Below are positions 45,901-57,510 of a stretch of DNA of 64,000 nucleotides, piece after piece. Source of the stretch: Panorpa germanica. Lineage: Eukaryota; Arthropoda; Insecta; Mecoptera; Panorpidae. The stretch lies in contig OY783216.1 in NCBI GenBank assembly GCA_963678705.1, positions 3,410,001 to 3,474,000 of the forward strand, in the 5' to 3' direction. Position numbers and translations under genes: made by a program. How positions within the stretch are numbered: the stretch's first letter is position 1; every line of letters starts with the position of its first letter. Under the pieces are notes generated by a model. The model was given only the letters and a program-made list of their open reading frames with translations, did no database searches and was not told the DNA's origin.

Positions 45901-47656
45901 TAATACAGACTCTTTTGGTGAATAAGAAACGCTATAATGCTTTTCAACTGTTACACAATATTTAGTTTTATAAAATTAGTAATCAGAAGTATTGACTCGG
46001 AAACATATGATAAATTTTTTAAAACAGTAGAAGGAAATTATAAAAACAATATCTCTTTATATCCTCTTCAGCTTTTTTTGGAATTACGTCTAATATTTAA
46101 TCAATTTCAAGTGGGTTCAGATCATTTCTCAAATTGCAAAAACTTTCTTTCAAATACAGTTTGTCTGTAGCGAATCAATGTTTGAATAATTTATAATCTT
46201 TTAAAATAAAATCTCCTGTACTTCGTTAGCATGTCAATTCTTGTAAGCGTTCTATAGGTTCACCATCACTGCATTAGCTCATTCGACTTTTAACGTTGTA
46301 AGACTGTGTGAGACTCATTCGTAATGAAATTAATACTCTTTGGTGTTCAGGTTTTGTTATCGTGATTTGCACTTTACTGATTGATCGGAGTTGACGCCTC
46401 TTGTGGTTTTCATTGGGTGGTTTAAAAAAAGGAGCTTATTTTCTGTGTACAGTCGGCTTAGAAGATATTACATTTATGACAATGTTTATTTACTTATTAG
46501 ATTTAAGTCTAATTCAATTTTTGATCAGTATTTTATATTACATTGTTTTTATTTTGTTGCATACGTGGAAAAGTTTTATGTAATCACTGGTTCTTTTCTG
46601 CAAACTATAGATTAACTGCATATTACAATTGTTAATAAGAAACACCTAATTATCATTCAAATTAATACAAACCTGTGCTTATATTAATTCAGTGATAATT
46701 GATATTTAATGATCCACTCAATTTTAACATCTGTATGTTATAAAGTGGTTAAAATGGCAGCGGTGATTATTTTAGATATAATATGAAAATGAATAATACG
46801 AGTATTATTGATAATTATTTCATTTTATTTCGGCCTATTTCCAATGCTGAATTCTAATAACAATCAAGCTCAAGGAATGGAAAATATTTATGTATTTATA
46901 TAGATTTTGAAGGCATTTAATTTGTGAATGAAGATAATATTTTTTGGGGCTTTTTGACTAACTCTTCTTTTTATTTCTTAAAATAACCTACTGGTGCTGC
47001 AAGATTTATTAGAATCTGTAATTTAGAATTATTTATAAATCGAAGAAAATTGTGATCGAAAGATAACTTTTGTTACGTAAATAATAATTATAAATAGTTT
47101 TCAATGCAGGACGGCCTAGTTTATATCATGTGTAGGACATATAGTTTTTGTGAAATCTATTATATTATCTTTACCGATATACGTTCATTCAAAAGCAGGG
47201 TTATACCATAAATCACTATATAAAAAAAATTTAAATAACAAAGGAATAAATTATTTCAAATTCTGCAGTATATAACATCAATTAGAAACCGATAAATATT
47301 TTGACATTTTGAACACATCAATCGATTTATTTAGTCCATTTTCAACACTGTGTGATTATAACAAAATATCGTAAATCAAATGTCAAGACACGTTAAACTT
47401 AAATGAGGGAGAAAAAACTATTATGTGTTTACAAGATGCGAAGAGAAAAGATTTATCGGGTCCATATTGCCGCAACGCCTGTAAAAAATATAAAGTAGAG
47501 AAAAATGATTTATAGAATTGAGTAGAAGTCTATTCTGCTGAAGTCATTTAAACAATTTTATATAATTTATGAATCTAATCGCTAAGTTACGTTAAGTAAA
47601 CATAATTAGGTACATTTGTATCTGAATAGATAGTAACATTTCTTACTATCTGTTAA
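42976..47656 (+). other. Probable start of a very long first intron
   Basis: Begins at the GT of the donor. AT-rich, with no coding exon recognised. Two GC-rich patches lie at about 45187-45240 and 45336-45385. No matching acceptor plus coding exon could be assigned, so the end of the intron is unknown. Confidence 0.45.
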
Positions 47657-48269
47657 CGGGCTTGTGTCCTAAGTCCTAATTTCTATAAAACTGTACTATA
47701 TATTGATAAAGTGGGTTACTAGAACCTCAAATGTTCAATTATTTTTTAATAACTCCGTATATGTTAGGAGATATTAACAATTAAAAAAGTCATTTTGTCT
47801 CTTTAATTATTAAAGGGATTCAACGTTGTACAACATTCAAAAAGCATGTGACATCACAACCGCTGCCAACCTTACAGCTCATAAATCTCTGCTATATGTA
47901 TTTATATATCAAAATATCAAATATTATTTACAGCTATTTCAAGGAACAATCAAATTTCAATATTATGTCTGCCTTATCTGGGTTAAATAAAATAAAAACT
48001 TATTATTCTTTGACTTGACTTGATTATTTGACTACCAACAGCTACAAAACATTACCACAGCACAACATTACCACTGACGTTAAAATGCATTTCACGTCAT
48101 ACGAATATGGTCGACCATTTCTAGCGCTAAAACTATAATTCACATTTTTAATTGCTATATCTCCGTCAACATTTAGATATTTAATAAAATAGACAAGCCA
48201 ATACACATTCATTAACATCAATTTCAATCAACAATTGAAAAATCGACCACTAAAAAATGAGGACACTCG
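47657..48269 (-). mobile_element. GGGCTTGTGTCCT MITE, copy 2
   Basis: Inverted relative to 16515-17147 and nearly full length. The first end GGGCTTGTGTCCT is intact; the other end has decayed (GAGGACACTCGA). Shared internal words include AAAGTGGGTTACTAGAAC and AAAAAGTCATTTTGTCTC. The minus-strand 61-codon frame inside it is not a gene. Confidence 0.75.
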
Positions 48270-50444
48270 ATATAATGTTATTTATATATGTCAACTGTTA
48301 GAAAAAATGAATTTTTTTAAGCTTTGATGTAGATTGTGATATACTATGGTAAATTATCCATAAATTAAAAAGAAGTTATAATATATTGAAAATGTAATAC
48401 AAAAACCAATAAATGATATAAAAGTGTAAGACAGTCGGCGCCAAAAACCGGCTCGTTTAAATTTAATGACAACTTTAATTCTTAACAGCAAGTTAACATA
48501 TATCTAGCCCGCGCATGCTTGTTACTACTCGAGTTCGGTCCAGTATGGTTCAACAAACATTACATCCAATCTTATTAAGCCGTATTCCAAATTCTTAAAA
48601 TAACTCTCTACTAAATTTAATGAAAACTGTTCTATATATAGTAACATTTATTTTTATTATATATTTTGAATATATTTGCATGTTTATTATAAAATATATA
48701 TTGAAACCGACTCCAATAGGAACCGGGTATTAATAAAATGCTTATAGAGGCGCCAGAGGTATACTCTTAAGCTAATTGGAAGACTGTGAAAGGCATCAGC
48801 CGTAATAAACTCTCCTTAGTATGGTTCCACGTCTTCTTGTACTTCTTACTGACTGGCACACACTCGCGCACGCAGATGCATACGTGTGTTTATATACAGA
48901 GCGAGATAGAGATAACGTATTAATGTATGTGTATGTGTGAGGTTCATACACTCATAATTGTTATTATGTATATTATTATTACTAAGTCAACTCGATCGCG
49001 TTTTATTTTAGAATCTCAACGACCACCGAGCTGTGCTGTAAGCGTCAAGTTAGGTGTCGTCCACACTGAAACAATATTAATTTGCAAACATTATAAAGTG
49101 AATTTATTAAACAATTCTATTCAAATGCACTATATATTATAAAAGTTAATTTTTTCCAATATCTGGTTCTAAAAATGCTTTAGAAACAGTTTTTTTTGCA
49201 ATTACTTATTAGTGAAATCTAAATGTTGAATGTTATCCCAATGGAGACGACGCTTTAGCCACCAGCGGTCAAACCGCGAAGCATATAATGTTATTTGCAA
49301 ATAGACCAACGCCATCAGTTTCTGGAGATTATGTAAAAATATCAGTGATTTGTTTATTTGCGAATAAACGGAATTAGTTAAATGGTTTTTTTTTATTACG
49401 GCGTCAACTTTTCTTATTGTAGTCTAGCTTTAACTTTAAATCTGCGCTGCGGTTATAACATTTGCCAATAAGTTTTATGTCCTATGTTAACTTTATCATA
49501 ACTTACTAAATATTTTGCATATTTTAACATTTTACATTAATATTTTTTTGTAAAATAAATTTTATTTCACTTTTTTTTTTATAATGTTTGCCAAGCTTTT
49601 AATCCATTTTTATTGCGTTTTCACTAATAAAAAGTACTCACAGACCGCAGGAGTCTTTAACAGGCCAACAGCTACAATTTTTAGTGAATTAAATTTATTT
49701 CTACTGAACATGTTATGTAACAAGTTTGTTAACATTTTAGAAAATGTCTTATCGAATTTTCTGTCCTTGTAAAGTACATACTTCATTAAATATAAACCTA
49801 AAATAAACCCAGACTTCCGAAACACACTTTTTACACAGATATTTAATTTATGTTACTTATAAGAAATAATAAAAAATACTCGCATTAAAGTTTTGATTGA
49901 TATTTTGATGAAGATGCACTTGGTGCGTGGTTGCAACATTCGATATCATTAATTAGTAAAGACATCATGAAATGAGAAATCTTATAACATACTACAAACC
50001 TTTCCAGTTCTCCAATCACTCCAATACAAATCAACAAGAATATAAATTATTTTATGATTGTAATTATAATTATCTCAATGCCTTCTCGTCGTTAATTGGC
50101 CATCACATCATTCTTGTCAGTAGCGGTAATTACCTACTAATACTTCTTCTTTTTTCAATTTTTATTTACTTAATTTATGTGCAACGTGCTTGATTTTAAT
50201 AATATTATTCGTTGCTTAATTTATGTGCTGTGTCGGTTTTGAGAGTTTTCGCGTATAGCTTATAGAAATTACTTTATTTAATACTTAAATATGCCCGCAC
50301 CGTATCTGAGGCGAATTTTTATTGGTTAACGTTATTCTATATTTTAAAGTGCCAATTTTTTTGTTTGAAAGTGTGTTTCTTGAAATAGGGGTGGGGGGAG
50401 GGGGGTTTGTATAAGATTTCACCTTTTTTTATTTTCATTTTTTT
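48270..50444. other. Non-coding stretch
   Basis: No exon recognised. A G-rich run lies just before copy d of the 690-bp family (near 50390-50407). Confidence 0.35.
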
Positions 50445-51052
50445 TTTTTATTTATATTTTTGTACTACATATTAAGTTTATTGTGTAAAAATTTGAAGTC
50501 GATTGGAGTAAAACTGTCGGAGATATAGAGTTTCAAGTCTTCACATCTCTAGTCTGCTTTCGTGTTACTTTGAAACTTTTAAACGCGTTTTCTCACACAT
50601 AGCTTTTTCAGAGTCGGTGCTCTCTCTAGCTCAAAATCTACTAAATTTTGCACACTCTTTCTTTACATAAATACCGAGGTAACGCTGTCGAGTTTTTTTT
50701 ATTTTAACGTATTTTAAAATAACAAGTTTCTGATTTCTTTCATGAAAATCGGTATTTTGACTTTCAAGTGCTGTAGAAAATTGAAAAATCAATAAAAAAG
50801 AAAAAACCCGATAGCGTTACCTGCAGAAACTTATCAACTGATGAAATAATTTTGGTTTTTCGATTTCAGAAAATTCAGTGATGAGTTATGAGTGGTACCG
50901 CAATGTTACTTTTTTTTGTGACGTCTGCGAATATTTGCTGTCAATCTTGATATTTATTTATGAAAATTTCAATGTCATTTTATCATGTAGTAATTATAGA
51001 AATAATTATATATTAACTGTGTCATCAAAAAACATTATCGAAAATGTGCTAT
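50445..51052 (+). mobile_element. 690-bp family, copy d
   Basis: Same orientation as copy a. Begins near TACTACATATTAAGTTTATT and continues to about GAAAATGTGCT. It has several deletions compared with copy a. Two of them, of 9 and 15 nt, fall within the conserved frame and preserve it (frame about 50872-51150, preceded by TTTTTCGATTTCAG). Confidence 0.7.
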
Positions 51053-52514
51053 TTTTATTAAAAGTTTACCCTTACAAGGTGGCATTAGCAACACCTAATT
51101 ATAGTTTTAAAAAATATATAACAGTTTTGTATAAACAACACATTCCCTAATTAAATTTGTTACATCAAGATATTAATATTTGAAGACATTTTCAATGGAA
51201 TAAATACAAAAAGCATAATAGATTCAATAAATAACAGAAACTTATTTCAAGACTAAAAATCACAGCTGGTGAGTCAGAGACCACCTAAATAAATCCAACA
51301 TAAAACATAAATAAAGAAAACCTTGGTCTAGCATCATCTAAATATGAGTGATATAAATTGAACAAGGCAGTTTTTGAAAACCATGTAACTAACACCAGTA
51401 GTGATTAAAACTAATTGAAGAGCTCTGTTTTTGCGACGTTCTTTGAGATTTCATTTTCAGTTTAGTACTAGATCCCTCGGTGGGGTTGGTGGGGTGTTAG
51501 CCATTCTAAGATGGAGTCCAGCCAAGTTACGCTAGTATAAATAAATAGTGTAAACACGAGTTCAAACTTGTTTTCATTTTGCACATATGATTTTATAAGT
51601 AACAGTAGACACAAATTGATGATATTGGTGACAGAGTTGCATTTGCTTATAATAAAATCATAAAGTTAGAGCGAGATAGAAATAATTTGGATTTTTAATA
51701 TAAAGAAGGGAATCTGTTAAAAGGGGGAGGTGAAGAGAAAATTGTCAGCTGCCAAGATTCTTTGCGAGTAACATCAGCATGTAAGTGTGGTTAGAGACAT
51801 ACTCGCAGTTGTGGAGAGAGAGAATAAAGAGTGAGAGAGGGGATAAGATAGTATGCATGACTGAGATCACACGATTTGCAAAATGAGTTAATTAAAACAC
51901 TACTAAGATTAGATCACCCGTGCAAAATTATACAAATAAACAAAATTTGTAATAGAAACTCATAGACGTCTGCAAAAAATATATTATGTCTTGTGAAGCT
52001 AGCTAGCATATGAATACTGGATGGCACAATGTGCATTAACAAGTAATACAGGGTGTACTGATGGAAATTACCCACCAAACATTTCTCTTGTGTATTATAT
52101 TTTATTGTTTCTAACTTATCTATTTGTTCTTGGCCAAATCTATTGAGAAATGTAAGCATACATGAGGGGCCACCCTTATTATAGCCCACATGCAATCAGC
52201 GGCGTTCCTAGACTATATTCAGGGCGGTGTAAGATTATATCTAGTCACAATTTTCCACTCTAAACCGAAATTCAATTCAGATTTCGGTTTCTGCTCTTTT
52301 TGTTGTTCTTTCCGTAGTATTATTTATTTTATTTTTAATGTTTTTTGCCATTTGGCACTACATTCTTGTGCCTTAACTCATTTATTTACATGTCATTGTG
52401 CTTAATTCAATGATGATCCTTATTAAATCTGAATATTCTCACTCCTTCCAAACGAAAAATAATATATATGTAAATTTATCCTTATGAAAATGAAAACAAA
52501 ACTTACTGCTATTG
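51053..52514. other. Non-coding stretch
   Basis: A minus-strand 93-codon frame at 51914-52195 has no clear motif. A purine-rich AG-repeat stretch lies at about 51810-51842. No gene called. Confidence 0.35.
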
Positions 52515-52656
52515 CTTCCCTCCTCCTGCTTTTCTTTCCTCGTTCCTTTTCTCTATCTCCGCCATCCACCTTTCCCTTCACTGCCTCCCTTTAATAACTG
52601 CCCAATATTCTTTTTGCTTATTACCTTTTTCTCACATGAAAACTTAATGTGTTCAT
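52515..52656 (-). pseudogene. Fragment of the 34-kb/56-kb LINE
   Basis: The minus-strand complement matches the 3' part of the LINE coding region at 33790-34224. Shared words (plus strand) are CCGCCATCCACC, TTCACTGCCTCCCTTTA and AAACTTAATGTG. It covers only the codons around the zinc-like tail and the KRWMAE region and is diverged. Confidence 0.65.
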
Positions 52657-53870
52657 AATTCAAAATTCTTCAAAATTGAAATGCATTTGTTTCTTTTTGC
52701 TTTTATATAATAGTAACAGTTATACCGACCTAAGACACCACTAGGACAAGAAAAATCGTTTATTTATTATTCAACAAACTTTAATATACTAATTTCTTGA
52801 CGTCAAAATATATTTAAAAATGAGACAGCAAAAGAAATATTAAAATTTTAAATAGCATATAAAATTTCAATAGAAATCAACTTTAAAAATTGAGTTAACA
52901 AACCCATTGCAATAAAATCTTCTTCAACACCCAGTCGCTGTACGTAAAGTATACTCCAACCTTACCAGTTTATGAACACCATTAAGCAGTAATTTTCATG
53001 ATTATTTCATACGAAGTCTGTTAAAATAAAATGGTATGAAATATTTGTATTTCGTTCGTAAACATAACCAACAAATCTGTTTTAAATTTAACTCGTGGTA
53101 AATTCTAACTAAACACAACTCTCCTGAACTCTATTAAGGACAATTCCCACATACTTTTTCGATTTCTAGTTATACTCCTATGTTTGATTTTAAATTATGT
53201 TCTTGTATGTCCTTAGTACGAATAAGTTGTTCATCAGTAACATACATTATTTATTATTACTTTATTATCTTTATTCTTTTTGCTTCTGTATTTTTCACAA
53301 GCTTCTTGAAACTAAGAAATTAAAACTAATGCAATAGGTGCGAATGATACTTTAGTCTTTTAACTCTCTCCTCTTTCATTTCTAGTTATCATAGTGTTAG
53401 AGTTATCGTACCTTGCCACTAAACTACAGCTTTGCTGCATCGTTGATCCAAAGCACTTTGCTTGCTAGGTGTTAGGTGTTTGTTTGTTTGTTAAACGTCG
53501 GGACGTGGACGTCGACGTCGGCGATAGCGTCGGTAATGCAGTTGGTTGCAGTTGTCGAGATGAACTATTTAGGAACGGGGTCAACAGACGAACCAAAACA
53601 CACTACGCAATATATATATCTGCTTAGAGTGCAACTATATATTTTGCCTATTTGTATTAGCAATTTTTATGGAAAGTCATTTACCATTTCACTATTTATA
53701 CAATAATTCAGAAAGTAAAACTATGATAATTGAGTTCGAAATGTTTTACATTTTGCAGAATAAGCAAATAGATTTTAAATATAATAAAACGTTAAAAATG
53801 TTGTAAAACAGGTTAATTTGTAATTTAATTTTTTTTTAAACATAAAAATCGAATTAAAAATCAATGCTTT
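52657..53870. other. Non-coding stretch with a CpG-rich GACGTC patch
   Basis: At 53496-53534 the sequence AACGTCGGGACGTGGACGTC continues into further GACGTC repeats; this is unusually CpG-rich for the window. Nothing else recognised. Confidence 0.4.
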
Positions 53871-54368
53871 AAGTCTCATTCCCACTCACTGCTTTAATTT
53901 AATTTTGTATTTTGTATTTAATTTAAATTGTTTAGCATATGGTAACACGCGTAATCATTCACAGTACCATTTTTAATTTAATTTATTTTTTAAGTTTTCT
54001 TAGTTTTTTTAGAACCTTACAAGGTCCAATGTTTTAAATTAAAAATATTAAATTAGGAAAAACTATATTATATTATAACCTCCAAAATATGACAATCTGT
54101 TAAAATGCAGTAGGATTTACTTTTAAAAGAAGTTTAATGTCAGTTTTTGAAAAATATAGAAGTGCAATTTTAATTATTTCACATACAATTTTGTCGAATT
54201 GTCAAAATTTATATTACTAACGATGCATTCGCACCAACTAAATTAACTAAAATTAAATTAAAACACAAATGTGAAGAGGAATGCTTAAACGAGAACCTGA
54301 AATGTAGATTACAATATTAAATAAAAACAGTAAATTAAATATCAAAACAGTGAGTGGGAATGAGGCTT
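53871..54368 (+). mobile_element. CTCATTCCCACTCACTG MITE, copy 2 (both ends)
   Basis: 498 bp; the left end AAGTCTCATTCCCACTCACT and right end CAGTGAGTGGGAATGAGGCT are inverted repeats of ~20 bp. The flanks suggest a short T/A-rich target duplication (possibly TTA), but I cannot fix it. Related to 39631-40080. Confidence 0.75.
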
Positions 54369-54399
54369 TACTACACGAAACTCAGATTTTTCAAGTAGT

Positions 54400-54545
54400 G
54401 AAAAATAGCGTGACTCAAATCACTGTAACTCGTAAACCAATAATTGGAATACATAAAATTTGAACAAATATCGTTTGAAGGTTGGTACTATCCGAAACTC
54501 ATAAAACTTTGTAAATAGTAGCGCCATCTATATGTCATCCTACGA
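54400..54545 (+). repeat. Degenerate interspersed family, copy 3
   Basis: CACTGTAACTCGTAAACCAA, CAAATATCGTTTGAAGGTTG and AGCGCCATCT match 12415-12545. It lies directly after the MITE at 53871-54368. Confidence 0.55.
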
Positions 54546-56312
54546 ACTTATTGAGTGATGCGATAATTAAATTACCATATTAATTTATTTACCGTGTTTA
54601 GTTTTTTTTTTAAATCTTGTAAAATCGTGTATTACATGTATTTCTCAAGCTGTAAACAATTAAATGACAACATGTTACTAATTACCGGCGAACAATCGTA
54701 TGTTCGATTCGTTATCTAATTTTTCGTTTTATGTATTGGTAAAAAAATAGTACAAGGTGTTGTATTAGACAACGCCCAAGTGTATTGTTGTTGATTTCAT
54801 AACCTCACTTATCTTTAAATTTAAAAAAATCTAGATTCGCGTGCTAATTATATTAAAAACTAGTACAGCAGTTTAGTATGTTAAGTACAGATTAGGTGCA
54901 TCAATTATAATTAGTTTATGTAATTAAAACAACTACTTAAATCGGTGTGGTGTGTTGTTAATATACACGTGTGTCTGTGTGTGTGAATATGTTTTTTTTA
55001 CTCAGACAAATATATTTCATATAAAGATACAAGTTATCTTAGATTGAGAGTGATAAGATAATACGAATTACCTGAAGCAAGAGCTTGTGTTATTAATAGA
55101 AAACAAATAAATATGTGGAGGAAAAACTCTGATGTATTGGTATCTATAAATTTATTACAAATTCTAAAACTGTGCAGCGCGTTATCGTGAGTAATAATAA
55201 ACAGAAAATCGAAGGGCGAGGAAGATCTTAATTGCGCGTTATTTAGTTAATATTTTCCCTTCTTTTTTAAAAATATTTTTCTTACAATTAATAATTAATA
55301 AATAAATGGAACATAATAAAAAATGTAAAGAATCTAATGTCAATTATTTTAAATGTTTGAGAACCCCTGGCGTAGACTATAGTTATTGATTATACTCTCC
55401 GCACCTATGCATACCTGAAGTACTATTAAATAATAAATATTTATAGTAATTTTAATGTAAAAGTCAACTTTCTATCAGAATAAAACATCTTACAGCTTTC
55501 TGAGTTGTGTATAGTCTTCTTACCAGTACCCGACAGCTGAGCTTCCAAATTATCACTGTAAAAAATATAAGTAATTTCAATAAATTACACTGGAAGAAAA
55601 AAATATTAAACAATAATAAATGAAGAAGTATATTTTATAGTAGTTTGTCTCATGGGGTGTGCTCGAAAAATACTGCTTGTTACAAAGAAAGTAACAATTG
55701 TTAAGATTCACAATATGCCCCCATTTCACATGGTTGCTTTTCCATTAAGCTATCAATATTTTATACTGACTTCTAATGGAAAAAATGTCATCTGAACAAG
55801 GAGGCGTTTTGTATGGAATTCATAATCCAATTCATCGTACCACAGCATCACAATATCTTTTCTTTCAAGATCTTTTTATAACAACAGCATTTTGTGTATC
55901 CTCCGGTTTTATCTTTTTCAAAGAAACGCAACTTGATATGCTTGCTTCCATTTTTATGTTTAACTTGATTTAGAATATAAATTTAGATTAAAAATATTAT
56001 ATTAAATTTAGAATTGGTGTGATCCTGCTCGGAGCACGAAATTAAAATCAGTTCTCAGTGCACAAATAGAAAGGTTTAGAATTTAAACATAGACTGAAAT
56101 TAGTTTCAAAAAAGTAGCTCCTTCTAAAAGTACAGCTACCAAAAACCACGTATATTATTCTTTAAATATAAAGTATCTGAAAGAACTATACATTTTGATA
56201 TCTATGTAACAAAATGTTAAATTTTCTTCTATTAATAACTATAGTAACAAAAATTCATTTTCAATATAATTTTTTGCACATTTTAGCTGAGGCTCTTCTC
56301 CTGTAGAATTAT
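54546..56312. other. Non-coding stretch
   Basis: TTTGAGAACCCCTG at 55356-55369 looks like a solo hAT-type right terminus (CAGGGGTTCTCAAA on the other strand) without a partner. A 65-codon frame at 55776-55973 is without motif. Confidence 0.35.
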
Positions 56313-56325
56313 ATATTAAGCTTGC

Positions 56326-56851
56326 TACTACAATAAAAGATATAAGAGGTTATGGGAAAATAATGTGCCTCAGTACCTTATAGAAAAGGACATAAAACAC
56401 ATAAGAAGAACAGCAAGGTTTAGATTGGGAAATGAGGAAAAAGGAAACAGATACTGGGAAAAGAGTGAGGAAAGAAAGTGTAGAATGTGTGGAGCGGAGG
56501 ACGAAACACTGGAGCACATTAAGTTTGAGTGTAAGGAAAAAGTAGCAAGCGAAAGGAATATTGGACAGCTATTAAAGGGAGGCAGTGAAGGAAAGAGGTG
56601 GATGGCGGAAATAGTAAGAAGAAAAGGAAAAACAGGAGAATAAATAATCTGGTGGAGAATAATAGAGAGGGTCAAAAGAAGAAGAAGCAGAAAGCACTTT
56701 TGGAAGTAGTAAAAGTCGAGAAGATTTTAAGTTTATTTTAAGTTTAGTTTTTAAGTTTGGAATGTATATAGGAATGAAATGTATTAGAAATATAATACTG
56801 TAGATTGTAAAGCCGAAAGGCATACACAATTAATATATAAATAAATAAAAA
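56326..56851 (+). mobile_element. LINE 3' end with 13-bp target duplication
   Basis: Plus-strand copy of the LINE at 33515-34240. It is 5'-truncated in the middle of the C-terminal coding region. The 3' end GCCGAAAGGCATACACAATT is followed by a TAAA-rich tail. ATATTAAGCTTGC occurs at 56313-56325 and again at 56852-56864, a clear target-site duplication. Confidence 0.85.
56329..56643 (+). pseudogene. LINE ORF C-terminal fragment (same as 33790-34224)
   Basis: 105 codons reading YNKRYKRLWENNVPQYL to the stop. It includes CRMCGAEDETLEHIKFEC and ends VRRKGKTGE. It differs from the minus-strand copy at only a few residues (for example GAE for GAK, IGQL for IAQL), so both copies are fairly young. 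It has no start codon of its own. Confidence 0.8.
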
Positions 56852-56864
56852 ATATTAAGCTTGC

Positions 56865-57354
56865 AAATATTCGTCAGCTTTCATTAAAGAAGCTATAATT
56901 TATATTTAATGTTATTTTTATGAACTTAAATGCGTTACGGTATCGTTAAAGATATTTGAATCGTGCAAAATATTAATGGCCGTGCACTGCATTGAAGTCC
57001 AATAGCTATAGCGGCGAAAACATCACAGTCAAGATCTTCCTTCATCAGGTCACAGGAGCCCCCCACACCCCCAACCGGTAGCGGTCCACGGAAAGTGGAA
57101 GCGAGCACTCAAAAATATAAATGATTCACTTTTCGATACGCTGGTGCAACTAATTTTTGTTTGTACATATTTAATAGCTAATAAACTGGGTGTTGGGTAC
57201 ATAGATGTCGCTCTTGACAAGGAATCCGAGATAATTTATTCCAAATCAAAATAAACTTCGTACAAAATTCTCTAATTCTGTGAATAAGATTGTTATCATT
57301 TTGTGGGATATCCACTGTCTAATAAGGTTATGATTATGTCAGCAGATAATGAAA
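56865..57354. other. Non-coding stretch
   Basis: Contains a C-rich patch near 57058-57090. Nothing else recognised. Confidence 0.35.
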
Positions 57355-57510
57355 TAAACTTGATAACTTGATATGTGTCAAAATTTCGTGGCATTCTGAG
57401 CATTATTTTACCAGTTACAGTGGTTTTAGTGACGTTACTTTTGTAAATTTTTAAAATAATGGAAAAATTTTAATTTTGTGTATTGTATTGCTTGCTAATA
57501 GGGAAAAATC
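57355..57510 (-). repeat. Degenerate interspersed family, copy 4
   Basis: TTGATATGTGTCAAAATTTC, GTTACAGTGGTTTTAGTGAC and TTAATTTTGTGTATTG match the copy at 37655-37765 and the complement of the other two. Confidence 0.5.

Noticed and set aside
46391..46615. Hydrophobic frames of 60-74 codons inside the presumed intron
   Set aside because: T-rich DNA readily gives hydrophobic frames; no splice acceptor in the right phase and no motif.
51914..52195. 93-codon minus-strand frame
   Set aside because: Weakly retroelement-like in feel but without any diagnostic block.
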